Shown: positions 19,153-29,968, counted from the stretch's first letter. The stretch: 64,000 nt of DNA from Gemmatimonadota bacterium (GCA_016704465.1 JADJAD010000009.1:457799-521798); one strand, 5' to 3'. Made by a program: numbers and translations. Notes: generated from the letters alone by a model not told the origin.

Positions 19153-20433
19153 ATGTCCCTGATGCGTGACATCCGGTCGAAATGTGTCAGTTTGTTCTCC
19201 GTGACCAAGAACGTCAAACCGTCAGCGACGCTCGATCGCTCCAACACCCGAACCCGCTGGACCCGTCGCCTGCGGTACGCCGGTGCGGTGCTCCTCGCGG
19301 TCGCTTTGCTCGGCGGCGCCGCAGTGGCGAGTGCGGGCGATGCCTTCGGTGCCCGTGCCACGGGCAATCGCCAACGGTTGATCGAGTCCTCCCCCCAGTG
19401 GAACGGCGAACGCTTCGCCAATCCGCTCCCCCGCGAGCAGGCATCGTTCGTCACGATGCTCCGCCGATGGGTCGGCAGCGCGCCCAACACCGTGCCGACG
19501 GACCCGCTGCCGGTGGTGACCCGTACCGCGGCCGACTTTGCGAACGCCCCCGCGTCGGGACTACGCGTCACCTGGCTCGGCCACTCGACCCTGCTGCTCG
19601 AGATCGGCGGCCGGCGCATCCTGGTCGACCCGGTCTGGGGCGATCGCGTCTCGCCCGTCGGCTGGGCGGGTCCCATGCGTTTTCACCCCCCGCCGCTGCC
19701 GCTCGACGAACTGCCGACGATCGATGCGGTTGTGATCTCACACGACCACTACGATCACCTAGATCATCCCACCATCGTGGCGCTCCGTGAGCGCGTGCCT
19801 CGCTTCATCGTGCCGCTGGGCGTCGGAGCGCACCTGGAGCAGTGGGGCGTCGACGCCGAGCGGATCGTTGAACTCGACTGGTGGCAGGCGACCGCGCTCG
19901 GCGACCTGACGCTCACCGCCACGCCGGCGCGGCACTTCTCTGGTCGCGCGATCACGCGCTCGGACGAGGATGCCACGCTCTGGGCAGGTTGGGTGATCGC
20001 GGATGCGACGCACCGTGTCTACTACAGCGGCGACACCGCCCTCTTTCCCGAACTCGCGGAGATCGGGACACGCCTCGGCCCGTTCGACCTCTCGCTCATC
20101 GAGACCGGCGCGTACGACGCCATGTGGGCCGACGTACACCTCGGCCCCGAGCAGGTGATACTGGCGCACCAGCTCGTGCGAGGTGGTCTGCTCGTGCCCG
20201 TGCACTGGGGCACGTTCAATCTCGCACTGCACGCCTGGACGGAGCCCGTCGAGCGACTCCTCGTCGCCGCCGACTCGGCGCAGGTGCGAGTGGTCGTGCC
20301 CCGCCCGGGCGAGTCGGTCGAACCGGCGACGGCGCCGACGCTCGCGCGGTGGTGGCCCACCGTGCCTTGGCAGCGTGCGGACGAAGCGCCGGTGCGGTCG
20401 AGCGGAGTTGATGCGCTCTGGCAGGCGCGATGA
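19153..20433 (+). CDS. MBL-fold metallohydrolase, NAPE-PLD/UlaG-like
   Basis: 426 residues. An N-terminal membrane anchor (LRYAGAVLLAVALLGGAAVAS) precedes a metallo-beta-lactamase fold: TWLGHSTLLLEIGGRRILVDP, then HDHYDHLDH with H197, H199, D201 and H202 as the dinuclear metal ligands, TPARHFSGR, YYSGDTAL and a final VPVHWGTFNL. The combination GHST, HxHxDH and PARHFSGR is typical of the NAPE-hydrolysing phospholipase D-like branch, acting on lipid phosphodiesters. I infer an envelope lipid hydrolase with moderate confidence; substrate not proven. Confidence 0.85.
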   Translation: MSLMRDIRSKCVSLFSVTKNVKPSATLDRSNTRTRWTRRLRYAGAVLLAVALLGGAAVASAGDAFGARATGNRQRLIESSPQWNGERFANPLPREQASFVTMLRRWVGSAPNTVPTDPLPVVTRTAADFANAPASGLRVTWLGHSTLLLEIGGRRILVDPVWGDRVSPVGWAGPMRFHPPPLPLDELPTIDAVVISHDHYDHLDHPTIVALRERVPRFIVPLGVGAHLEQWGVDAERIVELDWWQATALGDLTLTATPARHFSGRAITRSDEDATLWAGWVIADATHRVYYSGDTALFPELAEIGTRLGPFDLSLIETGAYDAMWADVHLGPEQVILAHQLVRGGLLVPVHWGTFNLALHAWTEPVERLLVAADSAQVRVVVPRPGESVEPATAPTLARWWPTVPWQRADEAPVRSSGVDALWQAR

Positions 20434-20779
20434 GATCGTGAGCTTCGGTGCTACCTGCTGGCCGCACTCGCCGTCGCAACGAACCTGCCCTCGGCGCTCC
20501 GACTCGTTCCGTCCTCCGCACTCACCTGCACGAGGTATGTGAGCATTGCGCCCGAGATCGAAGCCGACCGGTACAGGGAGTCCTCGTTAGCGGAGACGCC
20601 TTAGAAGAGTGGCCTCGCACATCACCTGCGAAGCGTGCAGCGAAGTCGCGCAGGTCGAGTCGGAGCGTTTGCCGCTCACACATTGCGCGTACCGCCGGTT
20701 CGGAGTAGATCGCAACATCAGCGATCGTCCGTCATGGTGCGATCGCTGAAGCCCGGCCTCACGCATTGGCGGAGTAGTC
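20434..20779. other. intergenic region with a short coding-like stretch
   Basis: 346 bases. Bases 20455-20604 translate as a hydrophobic then polar stretch (LLAALAVATNLPSALRLVP, then APEIEADRYRESSLAETP) ending in TAG but lacking a start codon, so it may be the remnant of a small membrane-protein gene. The rest should hold the promoter of the racemase gene. Confidence 0.3.
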
Positions 20780-22063
20780 ATGTCGATTTCACGTCGAGGA
20801 TTCGTGCTGGGCTCAGTCGGCGCCGCCGGGAGCGTCCTTCCGTCGCGCCTGTTCGCCGGCATCGGTCCGGAGGCGCAGGGATCACGAGACGTCGCAACGT
20901 CGAGCGAGCAGCGCGCGCAAACCGCGACCAGCCTCGCTTCGCTCGGCGACCGATTCGACCCGTGGGTCGAGGTCGATCCTGCCGCACTGCGTTACAATGT
21001 GGGAGTCCTCTCGCGGTTGGCGGGCGGGCGTCCCATCGTGGCGGTGATCAAGAACAACGCCTACGGACTCGGCCTCACCACCGTGACCCCGATCCTCGAG
21101 ACCATGCCCGAGGTGTCGGGCTTCGCCGTGGTGAAGACGCAGGAAGCGCTGGCGCTAATGGCAGCGGGCACCGCCAAGCCCGTCATGCTCATGGCCCTCT
21201 TCGGGGATGACGAGGGCGCCGAGTTGGTGCATCAAGGCGTGCACCTCACCCTGATCACCGACGACGGACCCGCACGCGTCCTGCGCGCGCAGGAGCGTGC
21301 TGGACGAACCGCGCGGCTCCACGCCAAGATCGACACCGGGATGAGCCGGATGGGCATTCCGTACCATCGGGCGCTCCCGTGGCTGGAGCGGGTGCGCGCC
21401 AGCGGGCTGTCGCTCGAGAGCACCTTCATGGGATTCACCGAGGACGAGGAGTTCGACCGCGAACAACTGCGTCGCTTCGGCGAGGTCGCGGCGGCGGCTC
21501 GCGCCGCGGGCGTGGGGCTCGGTCGCCTGCACGCGGCATCGTCGCATGCGGTGTACAACTTCCGCGAGTCACACCTGGACCAGGTACGTCCCGGCATCTC
21601 GCTATTTGGTGCGTACCCGACTGACCTCGGGAAGGAGAGGGACATTGCGGTGCTGCGACCGGCGCTCCGGCTTCGGGCGCGTGTGGTGCGCGTGGAGCGG
21701 TTGCGCGCGGGAGACAGCGTCAGCTACGGACGGCACTACGTCGCGGACCGTCCTACCTGGGTCGCCACGCTTCCTGTTGGCCACTCGGATGGGTATCCGC
21801 GTGAGGCGGTGAAGGGGGCGCGTGTGCTGGTGAACGGGGCGTTGTATCCGGTGATCGGTTCGGTGAGCGCGAGTCACACGATACTGTCGCTGGGACCCAT
21901 CGTCGGCGAGGAGTCGCCGCCGGTGGCGATTGGTGATGTGGCGACGCTGGTCGGGCCGGATGTGCCGGAGATTCACCCGAACGCGGTTGCGTCGGTGACG
22001 GGGCGCTCTGTGTACGATGTGCTGATGCACCTCAGCGTGGCGCTGCCGAGGGTTGTGGTGTAG
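20780..22063 (+). CDS. Tat-exported alanine racemase homologue
   Basis: 427 residues. The N-terminus SRRGFVLGSVGAAGSVLPS is a twin-arginine signal. The mature enzyme is a PLP fold-type III racemase: WVEVDPAALRYNV, AVIKNNAYGLG with the PLP Lys at residue 91, LHAKIDTGMSRMG, RPGISLFG, and SYGRHYV with the second catalytic base Tyr near 316. Alanine racemases interconvert L- and D-amino acids for peptidoglycan. Exported versions are broad-spectrum racemases in other bacteria. Folding with PLP before Tat export is consistent with the signal type. It probably supplies or scavenges D-amino acids in the periplasm. Confidence 0.87.
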   Translation: MSISRRGFVLGSVGAAGSVLPSRLFAGIGPEAQGSRDVATSSEQRAQTATSLASLGDRFDPWVEVDPAALRYNVGVLSRLAGGRPIVAVIKNNAYGLGLTTVTPILETMPEVSGFAVVKTQEALALMAAGTAKPVMLMALFGDDEGAELVHQGVHLTLITDDGPARVLRAQERAGRTARLHAKIDTGMSRMGIPYHRALPWLERVRASGLSLESTFMGFTEDEEFDREQLRRFGEVAAAARAAGVGLGRLHAASSHAVYNFRESHLDQVRPGISLFGAYPTDLGKERDIAVLRPALRLRARVVRVERLRAGDSVSYGRHYVADRPTWVATLPVGHSDGYPREAVKGARVLVNGALYPVIGSVSASHTILSLGPIVGEESPPVAIGDVATLVGPDVPEIHPNAVASVTGRSVYDVLMHLSVALPRVVV

Positions 22064-22339
22064 GGCGGGGGATCACGGCGTGGCGAGCGGAGCGCCGCCT
22101 ACTGCGACTCACGCGCGCCCTATTGCTCGCGCACCACTCGCACCGTGCGCGCACCGACCGCGAGAGAACATCGCGTCCCGTGCCATGTCTCCAGCTTCTC
22201 ACGAAATGGAGCCTCCGGGAATCTCGGGGCGGGTCCGGGCGGTTCATGCTGATTCCCTAGCGCGTCGCAAGACGCCGCGATACGGTCAGTATGTCACCGG
22301 CCAACGATCCACCGTGAGCCGTCACCCGAGGCATCCGAA

Positions 22340-23918
22340 ATGCGCGTCGCTCGCGTCATCCTCCTCCCCACTCTCTGCACCGCCGTCTGGTCATGCTCGG
22401 CGTCCTCCTCCTCCTCCACCAGGGCCGAGCCGGCGGCCGGTGTCGCGAGCAGCGTCCCGCGCAGACCGTCCCCCGATGCACCGCCGGCACTGAACGTCAT
22501 CACCGAGGCCGATCTCAAGCGCGACCTCTATGCGCTGGCTGGCGACGAGTTCCGCGGTCGCGAGGGCGGGACTCTCGACGAGCTGCGGGCGTCGGGGTGG
22601 TTGGCCGATCGCATGCGCGAGGCGGGGCTCGAACCAGCAGGCGAAGATGGCACGTTCTTCCAGTGGATTGCGATGCGGCGGCTCCGGCAATCCGATGAGG
22701 CCCGCATCACGATCGGGAACACCGCAGTCCGGCTGTTCGAAGATGCGGCGACCATCGCACCGACCGACCTGTCGGTGGACGTGCCGCTGGTCTTCGTCGA
22801 GGCCGGCGCGAGCGTCGACCCGTCGGCGGTGCGCGGCAAGGCAGTCGCGACGGCGCTCGTCGCCAGCGCGGCCAACCTCCCGCCCGTGCCAGCCGGCGCC
22901 CGCGCTCGGCCATTCAGCGGCGCATTCGCCGTTCGTCAGGCGGCGGCCAAGTTCCTGGAGATGGGGGCCGTCGCGGTCATCGTCGCCTCCGATTCCGCCG
23001 CCGACGCCAACTTCGCCCGTGCCTTCGACGGCATGGTGCGCGGGCGCTACGGCGTCGATACGGCCGGCGCGACGGCCTACTGGCCCGATGCAGGGGAGGG
23101 GCGCGCCGACCGCAGTCGCCACCGGTCATTTGGGTGCGCAGCCACCTGGCCTCACTGCTGCGTGCGCCGGGCCAGCAGCTCAAGGCGCAGCTCACGACCG
23201 AGAACTTCCTGTATCCGTCGGTCAACGTGGTCGGGCGCGTTCGAGGGACCGACGCGCGGCTTCGTGACGAATACCTGCTGTACAGCACGCACCAGGATCA
23301 CGACGGCGTGCGCACCGCGATCGACGGCGACTCGATCTGGAATGGCGCCGACGACAACGGCACCGGGAGCGTCGCCAACCTCGCGATTGCGCGCGCGTTC
23401 GTGCGCCAGCCGGCGCGGCGCTCGGTCCTCTTCGTCTGGCACGGATCCGAGGAGCGTGGACTGATCGGCTCACGCTATCACGTCATGCACCCCATGGTAC
23501 CCAAGCACCAGATCGTCGCCGTGCTCAACGGCGAGATGATCGGTCGCAACGATCCCGACACCATGACCATCCTGGGCTCCGAACCGCCGCACCGAAACTC
23601 CGCCGTCTGGTGGAGATGGCCAGGCGCGCGAACAATCAGGTGTCGCAGTTCAAGCTCGACACGCTCTGGGACAAGCCGACGCACCCCCAGGGCTGGTACT
23701 TCCGCAGCGATCACCTCCCGTATGCGCGGGCGGGGATTCCGGCGATCGCGTTCACGAGCAACCTGCACGAGGACTATCACACGCCGCTCGACGACCCAAC
23801 GCGCATCGACTACACGAAGCTCACGCGGGTGACGAAGTGGATGTACGCCACCGGTTGGCTCGTGGCGAATGCGGACCAGCGACCACCGGTGGATGCGGGA
23901 TTCAAGCTCGAGCGGTGA
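22340..23918 (+). pseudogene. M28-family metallopeptidase, two frameshifts
   Basis: The reconstructed lipoprotein peptidase (signal peptide ending WSCSASS) is split over three frames. Frame one runs from 22340 to about 23100 (PA-like insert domain, EDGTFFQWIAMRR). Frame two runs to about 23610 and carries the zinc-site motifs STHQDHDG, GADDNGTGS, GSEERGLIGS and NGEMIGRND. Frame three runs to 23918 and carries the last ligand in LHEDYHTPLDD. Each switch is cured by one added base: near the GGGG runs at 23091-23099, and in GCCGTCTGG near 23610, which restores SAVLVEMARRANNQ. All catalytic ligands survive, so a consensus error is possible. M28 enzymes are exported aminopeptidases. Confidence 0.82.
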
Positions 23919-24003
23919 GGCAGGGACGGCGACCATTCCCTCCGCCGGATCTCGAGGCGAAGATCGAGACGGAAGGTCTCGCGCGAACGAGCGTGGGGGG
24001 CCG

Positions 24004-25092
24004 TCAGCTCGGCCGGGGGCAGGGGATGGTCGAGGCGGCGGCGATCGCGTCCCGGAACGCCGACATCGTCGCGTATCGCTCGGTCGGCGTGCGCGACATG
24101 GCCTTGAGGATCACCGCATCGAGCGCCGGCGTCACCGCCGCCCGGACGGGATGAATCGGACGCGGATCCGTGTGCTGCGCGCGCACCATGATCGCCATGC
24201 GGTTCGGACCGGTGAACGCCGGCGTGCCGGCCAGCATTTCGTACAGTACGGAGCCCAGCGCGTACACGTCCACGCGCTCGTCCAGGTCCTTGCTGCCCGC
24301 CGCTTGTTCGGGCGCCATGTACGCCGGCGTCCCCACCGACATTCCCGTATTCGTCAATGCGTGCGCATTCGACTGGATCGCGCGCGCGATGCCGAAGTCG
24401 GCAACGAACGCGTGCCCGTTGGAAAGCAGGATGTTGTCCGGCTTGATGTCCCGATGCATCACGCCGCGACGGTGCGCGTATCCCAGCGCATCTGCAACCT
24501 GGTGCGCGATGGACAATGCTTCATCAAGCGGCCGTGCGCCGTCGCGGACCAGGCGTTGCCGCAATGACTCCCCGTCGATGAACGGCATCACCAGCCAGAA
24601 GTGACCCTCAGCTTCGCCCGAATCGAGTGCACCCACGATGTTGGGATGGTCGAGCGTCGCCACCACTTGCACCTCGCGGGCGAAGCGCTCAGCGCCAACG
24701 GTTCGACTGAGATCCGGGCGCAACACCTTGATCGCGACCTGTCGATCGACACGCAGGTCGATTGCCAGGTAGACCGTGGCCATTCCACCGGCACCAAGTG
24801 GCCGGATCATGGCGTAGCGACCTGCCAAGGCGGATTCCAGGACGCGCACACCGACATCGGCATCGTCACGGAGCAGTGAGGAGAACACCGCACTGGCCGA
24901 CTGATCGAGCAGTGGGAGGTCTGCCATGCGCGCCGCATACCGCAGCAACGCGTTCAGTTCGAGCCGCAACGCCGGGTTGGTCTCCGTCATGCGAAGCACA
25001 AAGGCGTCGCGATCCTCGGGTGCAAGCTCCAGCGCGGCGTCGAGCACGGGCTCGAGCAGCGGGAAGTGCGACGCGGCGAGCCAGTCGGTCAT
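24004..25092 (-). CDS. Ser/Thr protein kinase
   Basis: 362 residues from the ATG at 25092, whose ATGA overlaps the stop of the ECF sigma gene. An N-terminal ~80-residue helical part is followed by the kinase domain: PLGAGGMATVY, VAIKVLRPD near residue 118, HRDIKPDN near 213, DFGIARA, GTPAYMAPEQ and the ERYATM end block. There is no membrane helix after the kinase domain and the protein stops shortly afterwards, so it is a soluble kinase, unlike the neighbouring PD40 kinase. The overlap with the sigma factor implies a two-gene regulatory unit. Confidence 0.9.
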   Translation of the reverse strand: MTDWLAASHFPLLEPVLDAALELAPEDRDAFVLRMTETNPALRLELNALLRYAARMADLPLLDQSASAVFSSLLRDDADVGVRVLESALAGRYAMIRPLGAGGMATVYLAIDLRVDRQVAIKVLRPDLSRTVGAERFAREVQVVATLDHPNIVGALDSGEAEGHFWLVMPFIDGESLRQRLVRDGARPLDEALSIAHQVADALGYAHRRGVMHRDIKPDNILLSNGHAFVADFGIARAIQSNAHALTNTGMSVGTPAYMAPEQAAGSKDLDERVDVYALGSVLYEMLAGTPAFTGPNRMAIMVRAQHTDPRPIHPVRAAVTPALDAVILKAMSRTPTERYATMSAFRDAIAAASTIPCPRPS

Positions 25093-25670
25093 GCGTCCAA
25101 CGCGCGTCGCAGCAGCAGCCGGGCCTTGTCCCAATCACGACGAACGGTGCGAGACGTGACGCCCAGTACCGACGCGATCTCGTCCTCGGACATCCCGCCG
25201 AAGAAGCGGAACTCCACGACGCGCACGAGTCGCGGCGCCACCTCCGCAAGGCGACCGAGTGCGGCATCGAGTTGCAACAGCGAGTCTGCCTGCTCGGCCA
25301 CGACCACAGTGTCTTCCTCGAGCGTAACGCGGGTCTGCACACCGCCGCGCTTCTCGGCCACCCGGGCACGCGCGCGATCGGTCAGGATCTGTCGCATCAC
25401 CATCGAGGCCAGCGCAAAGAAGTGGGTCCGGTCCCTGCAGACCGTGCTGGCGTCTCTCCCCAGCTTGAGATACGCCTCATGTACCAACGCTGTGCTGTTG
25501 AGCGTGTCCTCGCTGCCGTGGGAAAGCAGGTGACGGTGTGCAATGGTGCGCAACTCGCGATAGACAATCGGGACCAGCTTGTCCAGGGACGCCCGGTCGT
25601 GGGGGGCCACGAACGCGAAGGCGTCGTGCAATGCCGGCGAGAACACGCTGCCACCGTCGGTATCGGCCAT
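25089..25670 (-). CDS. ECF-type RNA polymerase sigma factor
   Basis: 193 residues from the ATG at 25670, chosen because AGGA lies about 5 bases upstream; an in-frame start at 25745 adds 25 unrelated residues. Region 2 includes VYRELRTIAHRHL, TALVHEAYLKLG and THFFALASMVMRQILTDRAR; region 4 has EDEIASVLGVTSRTVRRDWDKARLLL as helix-turn-helix. It is the same ECF class as the factor at 10381. Coupled (ATGA) to the kinase downstream. It is divergent from the PD40 kinase at 25900, so the 25671-25899 gap should hold opposing promoters. Confidence 0.9.
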   Translation of the reverse strand: MADTDGGSVFSPALHDAFAFVAPHDRASLDKLVPIVYRELRTIAHRHLLSHGSEDTLNSTALVHEAYLKLGRDASTVCRDRTHFFALASMVMRQILTDRARARVAEKRGGVQTRVTLEEDTVVVAEQADSLLQLDAALGRLAEVAPRLVRVVEFRFFGGMSEDEIASVLGVTSRTVRRDWDKARLLLRRALDA

Positions 25671-25899
25671 GAGGTCCTGGTGGGTGGGGCGGCACGGGCA
25701 CTCCTTCGCCCATAAGTACGCTCTGGGCCAAGCCCGTGTAAACACCGGGGCCGCAGAGTCCCCGTCGCCCGGACGCCCGCGAACGGGGGGCCTCGCCCCC
25801 TGCGTGGGCTCGATGCATTATTCCCGCACCCCGATCGAAGTACCCAACCCGTAGACGCCTTGGCACGCGTTCCGGTGACGCAGGTTTCTTGAGGACTGC

Positions 25900-28585
25900 A
25901 TGCGAACGGAACGCGGTGTAATCGCTCGGCTGGCCGACGCGCTGTCCGACCGCTACCGCGTCGAGCGCGAGCTCGGCGCGGGCGGCATGGCCACCGTGTA
26001 TCTCGCGCGCGACCTCAAGCACGACCGCGAGGTGGCCATCAAGGTCTTGCACCCGGAGCTGGGTGCGACGCTTGGCAGCGAGCGATTCCTTTCGGAAATC
26101 AAGACCACCGCGCGGCTGCAGCATCCGCATATTCTCCCCCTGCTCGACTCGGGCGAAGTGGGCGGACTGCTTTATTACGTGATGCCCGTGGTGACCGGCG
26201 AGACGCTGCGTCGGCGGCTCGAGCACGAGAAGCAACTCGCCATTCCGGAGGCCGTGCGCATCGCGCGGGAGGTCGCGAGTGCGCTCGACTATGCGCACCG
26301 GCAGGGGGTCATACACCGGGATATCAAGCCCGAGAACATCCTGCTCCACGACGGTCAGGCGCTCGTGGCGGATTTCGGCATTGCGCTCGCGGTGCAGACG
26401 GCCGCCGGTCAACGATTGACGCAACCCGGGCTCTCCCGCGGTACGCCGCAGTACATGAGTCCCGAGCAGGCGATGGGAGAACCCACCATCGACGCGCGCG
26501 CCGACGTCTATGCGCTGGGCGCGGTCACCTACGAAATGCTTGCTGGCGAACCGCCGTTCACGGGGTTGAGCCTGCAGGCGATCATGGCGCGCGTCATGGC
26601 GGAGCGCCCCACATCGCTCAGTACTCTGAGCGAAACGGTGTCGCCAGCCCTCGATGAAGCGGTGCTGATCGCGCTAGCCAAGTTCCCGGCCGATCGCTTC
26701 GCGACGGCCGCATTGTTCTCCGAGGCGCTGGCACGCGCTGCCGATATTCAGACGCCGCGCAACGGCACGGCGGCTGCGCGGACGATTGCGCGGCCGACGG
26801 CAACGCAGCGTGCGCGGCGCGGCGCGCCTTGGGTGCTCGCTGCCGTCGGCATCGGAACCAGCGCCTGGCTCGTGGGGCAGCAGCCGCCACTCGTGCCCGC
26901 GCCCACCGTTCGCTTCAGCCTGAGCTTCGACGGGAACGCGGCGCTGGTTGAAGGGGTCTTTTCGCCGATCGCCCTCTCGCCCGATGGGTCGTTGATTGCC
27001 TTTGAAGGCCGGGACTCGGTTGGCTTGCAGCTCTTCGTACGCCCTCTCGATCGTGAGGCGGCCGAGCGAGTCCCCGGTACGGCGAATGCGAGGGCGCCCT
27101 TCTTTTCGCCCGATGGTCGATGGCTCGGATTCATTCAGGACGGCAAGCTGCGCAAGGTCGCGCTCGCGGGTGGAGCCGTGATCACGATTTGTGACGTCAG
27201 GGGGGGGCCATACGGAGCCTCGTGGGGGATCGGCGACGTGATCGTGTTCAGTGCGGCCGGGCAGCTGCGGCGCGTCAGCGCCGCCGGCGGCCAGTCCACA
27301 CTCATCGCGATGTCCGACTCCGTGCGCGGCGAAGCATTCCGATTTCCGGAGCTGCTCCCGGACGCACGCACCGTCGTGTTTTCAGCCGTCAGCGATTCGG
27401 GTCCGAGCCTGAAGGCACTCACGCTCGACGACAACATCGTGACGCCGCTCAATCAGCGAGGAATGAGCCCGCACTTCGTGGACGGTGGATTCCTGGTGTA
27501 CGTCGAACAGGACGGCACGTTGTTCTCGGTTCCCTTCGACGCGAAGCAACGGCGTATCATCGGGGCACCTGAGCCGATCGCCAGTAACGTGAAGCTCCTC
27601 CCCGACAACGTGGTGCTTGGTACCGGGCAAGCCGCCAAGCTCGGCGTGTCACGCACGGGAACGCTGGTATACCTGAGTGGATCGACCGGACGCTCGGAGC
27701 TCGTCGTGATGGATCGGAGTGGACGAACGACCACGCTGCCGGCGCCGCCGCGCGAGTACCACGCGCCGCGATTCTCGCCGGACGAAAGTCGCATCGCGGT
27801 GACGATTGTCGAATTGAGCCCCCGCGCACGGTCAGGCTCCATCGGTGATGCATGGGTGTGGAGCATGCGCGAGCGCAGCCTGCAGCGCATCACCTTTGAT
27901 ACGTCGACGATGTCTGCGCAATGGACTCCGGACGGACGGCGACTGATCTACGCTCGGACGGGGTCCGGCGGCGGTGTCTACACAATCCCGTCCAACGGCA
28001 GCGGCAAGCCGGCGCAGTTGTTCGCGCGGCCGGGCACCGTGTTCGAGTTGAGCCTGACGCGCGATGGTCGGCAGGTGGCGTTCCGCGAGAATGCCCCAGC
28101 CCCGAACGGTCAGGATATCTGGATCGCCTCGCCCGAAGTCCCATCTGTTGCGCGCGCTGGTTGCGACGCCGGACGCTGAACGGAATCCCGCCCTATCACC
28201 CGACGGCCGATGGCTTGCCTACGCGTCGAACGAAAGTGGGGAGATGGAAGTGTATGTGCGCGGTCTTGCTGACGGTGGTGAACACACGCGCGTCTCTCGG
28301 CGCGGTGGTGCCGAGCCGCGCTGGGTGCGCGACGGGAGCGAGTTGCTCTACCGCACCGCCGATTCTGTATTTGCCGTCGCGGTCACACCCGGCGCCACGT
28401 TCCGCGCCGGCGTACCGCGCGCACTCTTCGGTGGGCAGGTCCGCCAGAAGAACACCACCAATTGGGATGCGTCCGCGGATGGCCAGCGTTTCGTCATGGT
28501 TCGCCCGCCGGCGCTTCCGGTCGACGGGCCTCCGATGCACGTGATTCTGCACTGGTTCGATCAACGCCGCGCCACCCGCCGTTAG
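25900..28585 (+). pseudogene. Ser/Thr kinase with PD40 propeller tail, one frameshift
   Basis: The protein reads from 25900 to 28179, then continues in another frame to the TAG at 28583-28585 (KSHLLRALVATPDAERNPALS). Removing one C from the CCC of TCGCCCGAAG near 28131 restores one ~894-residue protein. Kinase motifs: LGAGGMATVY, Lys near residue 48 in VAIKVLHPE, HRDIKPEN near 141, DFGIAL, TPQYMSPEQ. A membrane helix near 308-325 precedes repeated PD40-type blades (SPDGSLIAFEG, SPDGRWLGFI, SPDESRIAVTI, SPDGRWLAYASN). It is a receptor-like kinase with an extracytoplasmic propeller. Confidence 0.85.
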
Positions 28586-28598
28586 ACTGGCGGGTGGC
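28571..28598. terminator. 10-bp stem hairpin over the kinase stop codon
   Basis: GCCACCCGCC (28571-28580) and GGCGGGTGGC (28589-28598) are perfect inverted complements with an 8-base loop containing the TAG stop. It lies between convergent genes and could terminate both. There is no T-run, so intrinsic termination is uncertain. Confidence 0.5.
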
Positions 28599-28632
28599 GC
28601 GGTGGCGCGGTGGCGCGGTGGCGCGGTGGCGC
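28593..28632. repeat. five tandem copies of an 8-bp unit
   Basis: GGTGGCGC occurs five times in perfect tandem (28593-28632), starting inside the right arm of the preceding hairpin. It is intergenic, between the convergent kinase and propeller genes, and short enough to be a slippage product. Confidence 0.9.
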
Positions 28633-28642
28633 TCACACGGAG

Positions 28643-29735
28643 CTACCGGCTCAGCGTGAGGAACGTAATGGCGTTGCCGAACAGGTGAGGAATCGCGACC
28701 ATGCGACGCGCGCTGTCGAACCCGAGGTCGGCCGCTCCCTGCGGCGCATACGTGGCCGACGGATCCGTCAGGGTGCAGAGCTGTTCTTCCTTCCGATCGT
28801 ATCGCGCGCCGTTCTTCACGAACAAGGCTCTCGCCAGGTAGTCGACGTAGTTCGGTTCCCCGCTCGCGAGTCCGTGCGACGTGAACAGGAACGCATTGCC
28901 GTCCCACTCGATCCCGTCCAGAATGGGAGTGCCCGACGTCGGATCGATGAAGGACGTGGAACCCAGCGCCTCAACGACACGAGTGTCGAGCCCGACACGG
29001 GAGAAGAGCCCACTCCCGCTCATGACGATGAGATCCCCGCTTGTGGATGAGCACACCGTTCGGCCGAATCCCGACCGAGCCCGGTACAACGAACTGCGTG
29101 GCAGTACTGCCGTCTCCATCCAGCGGCACCTTGATGATGGTCTCGCCGAATCCGGGGCGCGTATCGAAGACGGACGCATACAGCGCGTTGGTTGCCTTGT
29201 CGATAGCGAGGTCGTTGAGCCCGCGATTGGGGTTGTTCATCAGGCTGAGATCCAGCGTGTACGTTCTCCGGACCGTCCCGGTCGCGATATCGATCATGAC
29301 GATCGCATAGTTCGGCTGCGTCGCGTGCAGGAGGGGGTCGGCTACGAACAGCTTGCCATCGAGAATGCGCATCCCTGTCGGGTTGCCGAGTCCTGCCACC
29401 CAGTTCAGTTGAACCAGCGCACCGTCCTTGCTGATCTTGCTGATGAAGCCATCGGTCGCATTGGCCTGCGCCCCCTGATTGGAGACGTACCAGAATCCAC
29501 TCTGCTGATCCCAGACGGCGCTCTCGGGACGCAGGAAGCCGACACCCTTGAGGGTAACAGCGCCCGGCCAGGCCGTGCATGAAGCGAGCGCCTCACCGGG
29601 GAGGCGAATCGACTTGAGCGCAACCACCTCAGGCACAGTGGGTACGTCGCCACACGCCGCTGCAAGAGCGAGTGACGCGACGACCGCGAGCGGTGCGGAC
29701 ACGCGACGCAAAGGGTGAACGATGGTGCGGGTCAT
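28643..29735 (-). pseudogene. SMP-30/NHL-like beta-propeller lipoprotein, one frameshift
   Basis: It starts at the ATG 29735 with GGAG 6 bases upstream and a signal peptide ending LALAAACG (lipobox). The body repeats propeller strands (FWYVSNQGAQ, GNPTGMRILDGKLFVADPLL, GLNDLAIDKATNALYASVF). The frame breaks near 29038 after IRPNGVLIHK and resumes as DLIVMSGSGLFSRVG through to 28643. Removing one G from the GGGG run in the coding strand rejoins the two parts. It probably folds into a six-blade propeller in the periplasm, of SMP-30/gluconolactonase type; no catalytic assignment is possible. Confidence 0.75.
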
Positions 29736-29968
29736 ACTATCTCCAGGTCTCAGGGCGGGTGGTCTCGGGCGTTTCGCCGACCGCTTGCGGCTTGGGCGAA
29801 GGCACCGGACCTGCTGAGGGTCGTGCTCCGGCGATGAAAGCCGTGCCGGACAGTCCCTATCCTGAAGAACGAGAAAATTGCTGAAACCGGACATGGACGC
29901 ATTTCCGGTCGATTCGATAGTGACCCAGCCCGCCCGGCGAGCGATCGGACCCGCGTGAACAGCAGCTC

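Noticed and set aside
28593..28632. Short tandem repeat as a CRISPR array
   Set aside because: Units are 8 bp with no spacers and no cas genes are near; no CRISPR array was seen anywhere in the window.
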